From NCBI GenBank assembly GCA_937894585.1, contig CALBGO010000119.1, forward strand, positions 1-27,991: a stretch of 27,991 nt of DNA, in the 5' to 3' direction. The position numbers and the translations under genes were made by a program. This DNA is from an uncultured Eubacterium sp. (lineage in GTDB: Bacteria; Bacillota; Clostridia; Peptostreptococcales; Anaerovoracaceae). Below, in pieces: positions 17,601-23,274 of the stretch (positions within the stretch are counted from its first letter, which is position 1; the number at the start of each line of letters is the position of its first letter). Below the pieces are notes generated by a model. That model saw nothing but the letters and a program-made list of their open reading frames with translations. It did no database searches and had not been told where the DNA came from.

Positions 17601-17812
17601 AGGTACAGCAGATGCGGAAACAGGAAGATTTTGAAATGATGGATCAGATTAAAATTTTCGTCGGCGCAGATGCAGATGTACAGAAAGCCATCGATACCTT
17701 TGCAGACTACATCCGGAAGGAAACCCTGGCAGTTTCCATCGAAGCAAAGGAAGGCCTGAAAGATTTTGACCTGAACGGTCATAAAACAGGCATCGGTGTG
17801 GAAAGAGTGTAG
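14696..17812 (+). CDS. ileS: isoleucyl-tRNA synthetase, long type-2 form
   Basis: It charges tRNA-Ile with isoleucine. The protein is 1038 residues, longer than the usual bacterial enzyme of about 920-940, and fits the eukaryote-like IleS2 group. The first class I signature reads PPTANGKPGIHH (GIHH at 54-57) instead of HIGH, and the second is KMSKS at 597-601. Cysteine pairs at CPRCG, CWRCG, CECG and CPHCG suggest zinc-binding parts. The editing (CP1) domain lies between the signatures, with TTPWTLASNT its threonine-rich motif, and the anticodon-binding domain with a long C-terminal extension follows KMSKS. The start at 14696 follows GGAAAGGAATGAAATACC; an in-frame upstream start would overlap the T-box terminator. 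The gene is controlled by the T-box and ends before a strong terminator. Confidence 0.97.
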   Translation: MFKKLSEKPVAEVQNEQVEKWKEEDLLHKCVTAREGGEKFIFFEGPPTANGKPGIHHVMARTLKDSICRYKTMKGYQVNRKAGWDTHGLPVEIEVEKQLGMSGKQDIEKYGIKEFNEKCRESVFTYTDMWREMTERMGYLVDLDNPYITLDNNYIETGWWILKEFFKAGMIYEGHKILPYCPRCGTGLASHEVAQGYKEVKVNTLTAKFKRKDAENEYFLAWTTTPWTLASNTVLTVGPDIDYIKAKMTEGDEEGNFFYVAKALADKVLGEGKYEIIEEMKGSDLEYIEYEQLMPFVKADKKAFFVTCMDYVSVEDGTGIVHTAPAFGEDDYQCGRKYNLPMLQPVDERGCYTETPWKGRFVMEDGLDVDILKWLAQENKIFSKAKLEHNYPHCWRCGTPLVYYAKPSWYIEMSKLKDQLVVNNNTVNWFPEFVGEKRFGNWLSEVKDWAISRSRYWGTPIPIWRCECGHLECIGSRAELAEKAIEDIDESIELHRPYVDDVHITCPHCGKPMSRIPEVMDCWFDSGAMPFAQWHYPFENKEHFEEKLFPADFICEGIDQTRGWFYSLMAISTFIMGKAPYKNVLVNDLILDKEGKKMSKSRGNTVSPFELFDKYGADATRWYLLSVSPAWTPTKFDEDGLIDVVSKFFGTLKNVYNFFVLYSNQDDVQADQLSVPYEERPELDRWILSKYNQLIKDVTEYMDSYDHMKTVRAITDFVAEDLSNWYIRRARRRFYAEEMTEDKKSVYATTYEVLVGTAKLIAPIAPFLSDEIYVNLTGEETVHVAYFPEADESLIDKKVEERMDLVRTLVTLGRGTREKERIKVRQPLSEILVDGKYMDTIEDLADLIKEELNVKEVVFADELDRYMNFSLKPNFKVAGPVLGKKIKAFGGALAKENAAEFVGRLEADGKASMELDGETFDIEKDFVDVRINAKEGFAVAMENNVFTILDTTVTEELAEEGLARELISKVQQMRKQEDFEMMDQIKIFVGADADVQKAIDTFADYIRKETLAVSIEAKEGLKDFDLNGHKTGIGVERV

Positions 17813-17886
17813 GCATATAAAGAAGCATACCGCATAGAAGAATACGGAAAGAATAAGAGAAGTCCGTATATAGATTCAGCTTGTGA

Positions 17887-17912
17887 AGAGGGGCATTGCG
17901 CCCCTCTTTTTT
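17887..17912 (+). terminator. ileS terminator
   Basis: AGAGGGGC (17887-17894) pairs with GCCCCTCT (17900-17907) around a five-base loop, followed by a T-run to 17912. Confidence 0.88.
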
Positions 17913-18019
17913 CGTACAAAAATCGAAAAAGACAGGCGGGAGACGGCAGCTTCGCAGGATATGACCTTGCCAAAAATAACAGGATATCCGAGGAAATTTA
18001 CAGAATCTGGAAAATTATG

Positions 18020-18087
18020 ACCGAATATTTCTTTTTTTGACCGAATATTTCTTTGATGTTGCAGACAGGCTTTTGCTGTGATACTCT
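18020..18087 (+). promoter_or_regulatory. LytTR-type operator and promoter A
   Basis: GACCGAATATTTCTTT occurs twice, at 18019 and 18039 (20-bp period). The -35 box TTGCAG starts at 18059, exactly 20 bp after the second GACCG. A 17-bp spacer leads to the extended -10 TGATACTCT (18079-18087). Promoters B and C have the same geometry. ACCGAATAT partly fits the known LytTR half-site pattern, and a LytTR regulator is encoded 700 bp downstream. Confidence 0.75.
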
Positions 18088-18177
18088 TGAAAATAAGAAG
18101 GGATATATAGGCGGCTGAATCGGACAGGTTTGCTCGTGCGAAGACCAAGCCGTCAAAAGGAGCAAGAGGGATTGGAT

Positions 18178-18645
18178 ATGAAAAGAAGAACGGGAATTTT
18201 AATAGCCCTTGTGATTACCATCGGCATCATACTGACAGTTGTAACCGCTTATTTTGTTTCTCAGAGAGAAACCTGTCCGTCGGAGGAACCGCTGTACGGC
18301 TCTTTCAGGATAGATCCGGTGCCCTGCGGAAAGGTTTATCCTGCGGATTTTCTGGTGTCTGTAAATGTGAAGACCGATGACCGGACGCTTCTCAAATGTG
18401 CAGAGGAAAGCGGTATAGATATTTCCAAAGGCTGCTGGGTTTACAGCTTTGCAGAAAACAAAGTGTTCCGGGGAGAAAAGCGGCAGAGTGCGCTTCTTGC
18501 TTATGAGGGGAACCGGGTAGTCGGCAGATTTGAATATACTGCGTCGGATTTTTTAGGCTTCTCTTATAATGAGCAGTATAAAGCCAGATGGCGGGGGACA
18601 GAGCTTACTCTGAATAAGACGCTGAAAGGATTCGTATTTCCCTGA
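18178..18645 (+). CDS. membrane-anchored small protein of unknown family
   Basis: I do not recognise this 155-residue protein. It starts with a basic tip (MKRRTG) and one hydrophobic helix (about residues 5-26) without a clear cleavage site, then a soluble part that would face outside. Three Cys are visible (in ETCPSEEP, DPVPCGKV and LLKCAEES), with a fourth in SKGCWVY, so disulfides are possible. The start at 18178 follows GAGGGATTGGAT; an in-frame ATG at 18130 lacks such a site. It is the first gene behind LytTR-type promoter A and directly precedes the response regulator gene, so it is probably a target of that system. Function unknown. Confidence 0.7.
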   Translation: MKRRTGILIALVITIGIILTVVTAYFVSQRETCPSEEPLYGSFRIDPVPCGKVYPADFLVSVNVKTDDRTLLKCAEESGIDISKGCWVYSFAENKVFRGEKRQSALLAYEGNRVVGRFEYTASDFLGFSYNEQYKARWRGTELTLNKTLKGFVFP

Positions 18646-18692
18646 GGAATCTTAGAGTAACGGTGAAATCACCGGGGAACTAAGATAAAGAC

Positions 18693-18721
18693 TTTTCTGT
18701 CAACTGCTTTTGTGCTAAAAT
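18693..18721 (+). promoter_or_regulatory. promoter of the response regulator gene
   Basis: An extended -10 TGCTAAAAT ends at 18721, 33 bp before the response regulator start. The -35 region is poor (TTTTCT). No ACCG boxes are present, so this promoter looks independent of the LytTR operators. Confidence 0.45.
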
Positions 18722-18754
18722 ATCCTGTAACAGGATGTTTTAGGGGAGGCAGTT

Positions 18755-19492
18755 ATGAAGGTTATCATTTGTGATGATTGCAGGCAGGATATAGAGGAAA
18801 TCAGGAAGTTATGCGAAGCATACTTTGCGGAAAAGGAATTGGATGCGGAGATAGAGGAACTGACAGATCCTATGGCGCTTTTAGAGCGGAATCTATCGGA
18901 TACGGATATTCTGATTCTGGATGTGGAGCTGGGAAATATCAGCGGTATTGATGTAAAGGACGAACTGGCGCAGAGAGAAGACGGTCCGCTGGTAATCTTT
19001 GCAACTTCTCACCCGGAGGCGATGTCGCGGGCGTTTAACCGCAATGTGATTGGTTTTCTTCTGAAACCGCCTGATGTTACGGCTTTCGGCGCATATATGG
19101 ACTCTGCCGTTAATATCCTGACGGCAGACAAGCATTTTGTCTATCCTGACGGAAGCAGGGGAAACACCGGGGAGATTCTGTGGATTGCATCGGACAGGGG
19201 CTATGCCGATGTCTACCTTGCAGACGGCAGTGTGAAAAATCTGGGAAAACGCTCGATCAGAGAACTGGCGGACAGACTTGCGCCTTTCGGTTTTCTCTGT
19301 ATCAGCAGCGGAATGCTGGTGAATTGTAAGTATATCGACGATCTGACCGACGACACGATTCTGATGAAGGATGTGATTACAAAGCCCGGTGCAAAAGCAG
19401 GGAATGTGACATTTTCCATCAGCAGACGAAGGAAAAAAGAGTGCTGGGAAAAGTATGTATCCTATTGTGAGAGGATGCAGAAATATACATAA
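18755..19492 (+). CDS. LytTR-family response regulator (AgrA-like)
   Basis: This 245-residue protein is a two-component DNA-binding regulator. The receiver domain occupies residues 1-120: acidic pair Asp7-Asp8 in IICDDC, phospho-acceptor Asp56 in LILDVELG, and Lys104 in FLLKPP. The LytTR DNA-binding domain (about 130-240) shows GEILWIASDRGYADVYLADG, then IRELADRLAPFGFLCISSGMLVN and a basic tail. The start follows GGGGAGGCAGTT. It is followed after 68 bp by its presumed partner kinase and is flanked by three promoters with 20-bp-spaced direct repeats that suit a LytTR dimer. The set-up recalls peptide quorum-sensing regulators, but no AgrB/AgrD-type processing pair was found in the window. Confidence 0.92.
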   Translation: MKVIICDDCRQDIEEIRKLCEAYFAEKELDAEIEELTDPMALLERNLSDTDILILDVELGNISGIDVKDELAQREDGPLVIFATSHPEAMSRAFNRNVIGFLLKPPDVTAFGAYMDSAVNILTADKHFVYPDGSRGNTGEILWIASDRGYADVYLADGSVKNLGKRSIRELADRLAPFGFLCISSGMLVNCKYIDDLTDDTILMKDVITKPGAKAGNVTFSISRRRKKECWEKYVSYCERMQKYT

Positions 19493-19560
19493 GTAATGAG
19501 AAAGCAGTGACCAAACAAGTTTGAATATATTAGGCATTTATATTGCAGCGGGAGGCAGAG

Positions 19561-20409
19561 ATGGCAGTGCAGACAGAACAGACAATACTTTTTGGATTGA
19601 ATCTGGTAAGTATGTTGATCCTTTTCAGGTTTCTTTTGGGCTGTGGGTTTTCCAAAACCCGCAGCTCTGTTATTATAGCGGCAGTTCTGGCAGCTGCGCT
19701 GTATGTGTTTTCGATTCAGTGGTCGGATCCTCTGCAGATGAAGCTTGACAAGATACAGTACGGGATTCCTTTTCAGATTGTGGATTTTTCTGAAATCCTT
19801 GCAGCCTGCATCCCTGCGGTGCTGTTAAAAGGGAAGCGGCTGAATCTGTTTCTGATTGGACTTGCGTGGGAGAAGTTAAGGATGGCTGACTTTAGATGTG
19901 TTAGAGGCTTAGCCTTGATTGTTCTAAAAGAAGAAACAGATTTTGAGAAATTTAACAGCTACTATATCTTTACATATTTAGTTATAATAATACTCCTTTT
20001 AACAATATCATTTTATACAAAAAATCATAAGATTGTTTTTTGTGATATTATAAATGGAATGAATCCTCTGATATTGATTACTTATATTCTTGTTATGAAT
20101 GGACTTGCGTGGGATTGGAAATATTTTACTTCTGAAGTGGATATGGACTTACAGATGTTATATCAGGGTGCAAATGCATTGAAGGATGCGATAACTGCGT
20201 TGATATCTACGGCGTTTATGATTGCGGTGATAGTTCTTATTTACCAGCGGGATCAATTAAACTTTATAATAAAGTTGAAGGAACGATGTATCGAAGAGCA
20301 GGCGGAACAGTATGATTTTATGGGAAGGGCAAATCAGCAGTCCAGAAAGTTCCGACACGATTTTAATAAGCATATTGAGGTTCTTTCTGACCTTGCAGAC
20401 AGAGGGTAG
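19561..20409 (+). CDS. GHKL sensor kinase, N-terminal part, ends at in-frame TAG
   Basis: This 282-residue product contains the membrane sensor and phospho-acceptor region of an AgrC-like histidine kinase. About six hydrophobic segments fill residues 1-225, followed by a helical linker and the H-box RKFRHDFNKHIEVLSDLADRG with His266. Translation stops at TAG (20407-20409) right after this. The same frame continues without further stops for the whole ATPase domain (20410-20922). So this is a full-length kinase gene cut by one amber codon, or a naturally split kinase. The ATG at 19561 follows GGGAGGCAG; a TTG at 19543 is a weaker choice. The stretch 19880-20280 is clearly richer in A+T than the code before and after it, suggesting an exchanged sensor segment. 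Confidence 0.78.
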   Translation: MAVQTEQTILFGLNLVSMLILFRFLLGCGFSKTRSSVIIAAVLAAALYVFSIQWSDPLQMKLDKIQYGIPFQIVDFSEILAACIPAVLLKGKRLNLFLIGLAWEKLRMADFRCVRGLALIVLKEETDFEKFNSYYIFTYLVIIILLLTISFYTKNHKIVFCDIINGMNPLILITYILVMNGLAWDWKYFTSEVDMDLQMLYQGANALKDAITALISTAFMIAVIVLIYQRDQLNFIIKLKERCIEEQAEQYDFMGRANQQSRKFRHDFNKHIEVLSDLADRG

Positions 20410-20412
20410 TAT

Positions 20413-20922
20413 ATGGAATTGCAGAACTATATTCGAAAATTGTCGGAGGCAAAGGAAAGAGCATATTACATTACTACCGGCAGTATGGTTGCCGACGCTA
20501 TTATCAACCGGTATTATGTAAAATGCAGAGAGTCAGGCATTATGCTGAAATGCAGCGGATCTTTTCCTGACGGTATGCAGATAGAAGCAACGGACCTCTG
20601 CGTGATTCTCTCCAACGGACTGGAGAATGCCTGGGAAGCAGCATGTCAGTGCAGCGGCAGCCGGGAGATTCAGGTCAGCATCGGAAACCGCAAGAATCTG
20701 ATTTTTATTACGATACGAAATCCGAGCAGCACGCCGCCGGTGATAGAAGGCGATATCATCAGGACAAGCAAATCCGATCGGGAGAATCACGGACTGGGAA
20801 CCGGAAATATGCAGGAAGCGGCGCGCCACAGCGGAGGACATATTAAGTGGCGGTACGATGCGCAACAAGGGGATGTGATTACAAAAATCTGCCTGAAAAA
20901 CGAGAAAAATGGTAATAAATAA
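20413..20922 (+). CDS. GHKL sensor kinase, ATPase part after the TAG
   Basis: This 169-residue frame encodes the catalytic ATP-binding domain missing from the upstream piece. It begins with MELQNYIRKLSE, the continuation of the dimerisation helix seen in AgrC-like kinases (normally H-box, then G-x-Y-x-E-L). The N-box is LSNGLENAWEA (66-76) and the G-box is NHGLGTGNM (125-133). The frame is the same as that of 19561-20409; only TAG and TAT separate stop and ATG. CAGAGGG lies 8 bases before the ATG, so a coupled restart is plausible and would give a separate ATPase protein. Otherwise both halves are relics of an inactivated gene. The stop is followed at once by LytTR-type promoter B. Confidence 0.75.
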   Translation: MELQNYIRKLSEAKERAYYITTGSMVADAIINRYYVKCRESGIMLKCSGSFPDGMQIEATDLCVILSNGLENAWEAACQCSGSREIQVSIGNRKNLIFITIRNPSSTPPVIEGDIIRTSKSDRENHGLGTGNMQEAARHSGGHIKWRYDAQQGDVITKICLKNEKNGNK

Positions 20923-21027
20923 CAGATTTTGACCGAATATTTCTTTTTTTGACCGTTTACCCCTTTTTTCTTGAAAAACCATTGACACAGTGCTAAAATT
21001 TAAGTAGATAGAAAAAACAGAAAAATC
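20905..21027 (+). repeat. 123-bp direct repeat, copy 1 (promoter B)
   Basis: This segment, from the last codons of the kinase gene to the leader of the secreted-protein gene, recurs at 23034-23156 with four mismatches by my count. It contains the ACCG boxes, -35 and -10 of promoter B. Confidence 0.9.
20931..20999 (+). promoter_or_regulatory. LytTR-type operator and promoter B
   Basis: GACCGAATAT at 20931 and GACCGTTTAC at 20951 form a pair with 20-bp period; ACCGTTTAC fits the LytTR half-site pattern at nearly all positions. The -35 TTGAAA is at 20971-20976, then a 17-bp spacer and the extended -10 TGCTAAAAT (20991-20999). It drives the secreted-protein gene at 21047. Confidence 0.8.
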
Positions 21028-21046
21028 AGAAGGGAATTGAGCGAAA

Positions 21047-21820
21047 ATGAAAAGGAAGTTATATATTGTAACAATGAGTTTATTGTTGATAATGAGTTTA
21101 TCTTTAAGCGGTGTCTTTGCTGATGTGCATTTGTCAAAAATAAACAGTGTAGAACAGCTTAAGTCGATGCTTTCAGATAATATGACGGAAGCGGAAGTTT
21201 CAGAGGTTGCAGCGCAGACTGATGAAGATATTCTGAACGAGTTTCTGATGGAGAAGCTGGATGAAGTAGCAGAACAGCTTTCCGGGCAGGAACAGCAGCC
21301 AGAAATGAACCTGCTGCCGGACGGAACAGCTTACGGTGTGCAGGAATACGATTTGGGAGATGGTTGTGTTTTAACTGTAGAACTGACAGATACCGCAGAA
21401 AAAGGAACAATATCATCAATGTTTCCAATGGCGCCGGTTGTTCAGCCGGATCAGTGGAAAGCATACGGAAAGAGATCCTTTACAGCAAAGGCAACAGCGA
21501 CGGTAGCTGGCGTATCAGCAAGTATGTCATTGACGCATCATTATATATTGTCTGCGCAGGGGATTGAATCTGATAAGGGTATAGTGAGAGATACTTGGAC
21601 GAAAAATGATGGCGCTCATAGACATTTGGAACCTGTTATTTCAGATCGCTATGCGAAGACACCGGGCGCATCGGATGTAAATATGAGTTGTAACTATATA
21701 TTTAGTACTCCAAACAGTTCTTTTGGATATAAGCTTAATACAACTGTAGGTTATGTAGCGATTGATAAGTCTGCAAAGAAAATTAAAGTCAGACATTCCT
21801 GGGATCTGTCGAAAATTTAG
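21047..21820 (+). CDS. secreted protein of unknown family behind LytTR promoter
   Basis: I do not recognise this 257-residue protein. It has a clear Sec signal peptide: MKRK, a hydrophobic core to about residue 22, and a probable cleavage after GVFA (residue 25). An acidic, helical region follows (about residues 30-85, rich in Glu/Asp/Leu). The C-terminal part from about 140 has alternating Thr/Ser/Ala/Val stretches (SFTAKATATVAGVSASMSLT) and ends in KKIKVRHSWDLSKI, suggesting a beta-rich domain. There is one Cys early (DGCVL) and one late (NMSCNY). It is the first gene after promoter B and would be among the most strongly controlled products of the system. A secreted effector, bacteriocin-like protein or surface factor are all possible; none is shown. 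Confidence 0.75.
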   Translation: MKRKLYIVTMSLLLIMSLSLSGVFADVHLSKINSVEQLKSMLSDNMTEAEVSEVAAQTDEDILNEFLMEKLDEVAEQLSGQEQQPEMNLLPDGTAYGVQEYDLGDGCVLTVELTDTAEKGTISSMFPMAPVVQPDQWKAYGKRSFTAKATATVAGVSASMSLTHHYILSAQGIESDKGIVRDTWTKNDGAHRHLEPVISDRYAKTPGASDVNMSCNYIFSTPNSSFGYKLNTTVGYVAIDKSAKKIKVRHSWDLSKI

Positions 21821-21833
21821 AAAACAAAAGGGG

Positions 21834-21853
21834 TTTTAAGCTTCGGCTTAAAA
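21834..21853 (+). other. TTCG-loop hairpin after the secreted-protein gene
   Basis: TTTTAAGC and GCTTAAAA flank a TTCG loop, a very stable RNA tetraloop. No T-run follows (TAGAAAAATC), so it may cap the first transcript segment or allow read-through to 22100. Confidence 0.55.
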
Positions 21854-21883
21854 TAGAAAAATCTGAAGAAGGAGGTCAGACTG

Positions 21884-21940
21884 ATGTGGCATAAACAAAG
21901 GTATTGGGATTTTACACAGGGGAAACAATCGGAAAAGTAA
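21884..21940 (+). CDS. possible 18-residue peptide or frameshift remnant
   Basis: A short frame starts at ATG 21884, eight bases after a textbook AAGGAGGT, and encodes MWHKQRYWDFTQGKQSEK. In the neighbouring frame, sequence continues as GFYTGETIGKVKTLFMDKG and on to a TGA at 21986-21988, which looks more protein-like. Either a small peptide is really made or this is a short gene broken by a frameshift. Not recognised. Confidence 0.3.
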   Translation: MWHKQRYWDFTQGKQSEK

Positions 21941-22099
21941 AAACGCTGTTTATGGATAAAGGAAAAGAGCTTTTCAAAATAATGCCGTGATTGAGAGCAC
22001 AAGCACATATGCTAAGGACAATTTTCCTCTATAGCATTAAATATATTTAAAGATGGTACCGCAATTATGCTTTGCGTGTAGAGTGAGGAGAGGATTATA

Positions 22100-22282
22100 A
22101 TGAAAAAGCTTCATGGAGCAATGGTTTTAAAATACATTTTGATATATGTTTTTTTTATTATATCTGTACTTGTATATACACATTTGAAATATGGAACTTT
22201 TATGCAGGTAGATTACGATAGCCTCTTAATTGCAACTGCTGTCTATATAGTTGGGATATTTGCGAACGAAAAAAGAAAGTGA
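22100..22282 (+). CDS. small two-helix membrane protein
   Basis: This 60-residue protein has two hydrophobic helices (about residues 9-26 and 41-54) separated by a short polar loop, with a basic start (MKKLHG) and a basic end (NEKRK), so both ends should be inside. GAGGAGAGG lies just upstream of the ATG. The base composition is low in G+C compared with the ends of the island. It is followed 7 bp later by the start of the secreted-protein gene at 22290. Small membrane proteins beside secreted effectors are often immunity proteins; that is only an analogy here. Family unknown. Confidence 0.6.
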   Translation: MKKLHGAMVLKYILIYVFFIISVLVYTHLKYGTFMQVDYDSLLIATAVYIVGIFANEKRK

Positions 22283-22289
22283 GGAAACT

Positions 22290-22409
22290 ATGAAAACTAA
22301 TATTATGCGTCGTGGCATCAGCCTTATAATTGTAGTGGCGCTCTTTTTGCTATGTCTATGCCAACATTTGCCTTCACGCAAAATGAGCCGCAGAAGAGTT
22401 ATAGCATAG
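22290..22409 (+). pseudogene. signal-peptide start of the 22352 gene, out of frame
   Basis: An ATG at 22290 with GAGGAAAC just before it opens a frame MKTNIMRRGISLIIVVALF that is plainly the n- and h-region of a signal peptide. It then runs into LLCLCQHLPSRK and a TAG at 22407. The expected ending AMSMPTFAFTQ lies one frame away, beginning at 22349. One additional T in the T-run 22344-22348 would join them. This is therefore the true 5' end of the gene below, separated by a one-base frameshift. Confidence 0.6.
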
Positions 22410-22819
22410 AAGACTTTTTAAAGAATCCATCAGCTGATTTTGATGTAATTTACTTTACAGATGAAGAATTGTTTAATCTAATGGAATCATATGGGATTGA
22501 ATTTGATAGACCTAATCCTGCTGTAATACAGCCTTTTAAAGTAGGTGTGAATAAAATTGTCCGATTGAGTGATAGTAGCTGGGATGTTTATGTCAGCAGT
22601 ACAGTTCTAAAGGCAATAAAAGGAGGAGGAGTTGTCACATCCGTATTGTTGAATAAAATTCCTGGAATAGGACCGTTTTTATCCACATTAGCTGCATATT
22701 TAATTTCAGAGAATATCGATTCTTCATGTGGATGGATTTTTACAATAAAATCAAAGGTTATTCAAAAGGGAGAAGAATGGGGGATTAAACAGTATGTAGC
22801 TTCTAAACGGAAGCAATAG
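22352..22819 (+). CDS. secreted protein of unknown family, 5' end frameshifted
   Basis: The uninterrupted frame gives 155 residues starting MSMPTFAFTQNEPQ, which is the end of a signal peptide; its proper start is at 22290 in another frame. No ribosome binding site precedes 22352. After the signal region comes an acidic segment (IEDFLKNPSADFDVIYFTDEE), then a glycine- and hydrophobic-rich core (VLKAIKGGGVVTSVLLNKI, followed by PGIGPFLSTLAAYLI) able to insert into membranes, and a basic C-terminus (ASKRKQ). A hydrophobic Gly-rich core of this sort is seen in several pore-forming peptides, but I do not recognise the family. It lies in the low-G+C section between promoters B and C, with the 22100 gene as immediate upstream partner. 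Confidence 0.6.
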   Translation: MSMPTFAFTQNEPQKSYSIEDFLKNPSADFDVIYFTDEELFNLMESYGIEFDRPNPAVIQPFKVGVNKIVRLSDSSWDVYVSSTVLKAIKGGGVVTSVLLNKIPGIGPFLSTLAAYLISENIDSSCGWIFTIKSKVIQKGEEWGIKQYVASKRKQ

Positions 22820-22879
22820 GAGAAGTTATTTTTGTAGGATGGTCTGGGAATGATTGCATTGTTCTTGGCGCCGTATAGG

Positions 22880-23036
22880 AATGATAAAACCACCAGTTGA
22901 ACTGGTGGTAAGGAAAAAATCTTATAGATAAGGAAACAAACCTCCTCATGATATAATTTATTGAAGGTCTGGCAACCACAATAAAGCATGAGGAGGTTTT
23001 GTTGTGAATGATGTAAGGAATCTATCACATAGTAAA
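22880..23036 (+). mobile_element. truncated IS200/IS605-type element, left end only
   Basis: The remnant includes the end hairpin (22889-22909), a long inverted repeat AAACCTCCTCATG (22938-22950) and CATGAGGAGGTTT (22987-22999), and the first codons of tnpA. The inverted repeat would hide the AGGAGG ribosome binding site in a hairpin, as described for IS200 transposase control. The remainder of the element is missing; the sequence changes at about 23034-23036 into the copied promoter segment. The left boundary is approximate. Confidence 0.7.
22889..22909 (+). repeat. left-end hairpin of the IS200-type remnant
   Basis: ACCACCAGT and ACTGGTGGT enclose a TGA triloop. A subterminal hairpin of this type marks the ends of IS200/IS605 elements, where it is the recognition site of the Y1 transposase. 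The rest of the element's 5' leader follows. Confidence 0.6.
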
Positions 23037-23051
23037 AATGGTAATAAATAA
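23004..23051 (+). pseudogene. IS200-type tnpA start fused to kinase 3' end
   Basis: GTG at 23004, after AGGAGGTTTTGTT, begins VNDVRNLSHSK, which matches the opening of IS200-type Y1 transposases (usually followed by W-x-C-K-Y-H). Here it continues as NGNK and stop, identical to the last codons of the kinase gene at 20911-20922. Eleven transposase codons remain; the catalytic HUH and Tyr are gone. Confidence 0.7.
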
Positions 23052-23156
23052 CAGATTTTGACCGAATATTTCTTTTTTTGACCGTTTATCCCTTTTTTCT
23101 TGAAAACCTATTGACACGGTGCTAAAATTTAAGTAGATAGAAAAAACAGAAAAATC
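23034..23156 (+). repeat. 123-bp direct repeat, copy 2 (promoter C)
   Basis: Nearly identical to 20905-21027 at an offset of 2129 bp, same length, with four mismatches, none in the ACCG boxes, the -35 or the -10. It joins the broken transposase on its left. Confidence 0.9.
23060..23128 (+). promoter_or_regulatory. LytTR-type operator and promoter C
   Basis: GACCGAATAT (23060) and GACCGTTTAT (23080) are 20 bp apart. The -35 TTGAAA starts at 23100, then 17 bp to the extended -10 TGCTAAAAT (23120-23128). It drives the two small membrane protein genes at 23275 and 23627 after a leader of about 140 bases. Confidence 0.78.
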
Positions 23157-23274
23157 GGAGAAAAAACACAACATTACAGAGACCGCTTTTGGCAGGGAAA
23201 ACTAACGATACTGTACGTGAATTCTTTTAAGAGATTTATATAAATGTTTTGCATTTGTAAAGAGGAGGGTAATT

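Noticed and set aside
20407..20409. TAG as a recoded pyrrolysine or other sense codon
   Set aside because: TAG ends several intact genes here (PucR type, both ATP-grasp genes, ileS), and no recoding signal was recognised; kept only as a remote option.
20982..20999. TTGACA at 20982 as the -35 of promoter B
   Set aside because: Only 6 bp separate it from the -10; TTGAAA at 20971 has the correct 17-bp spacer and is matched in promoters A and C.
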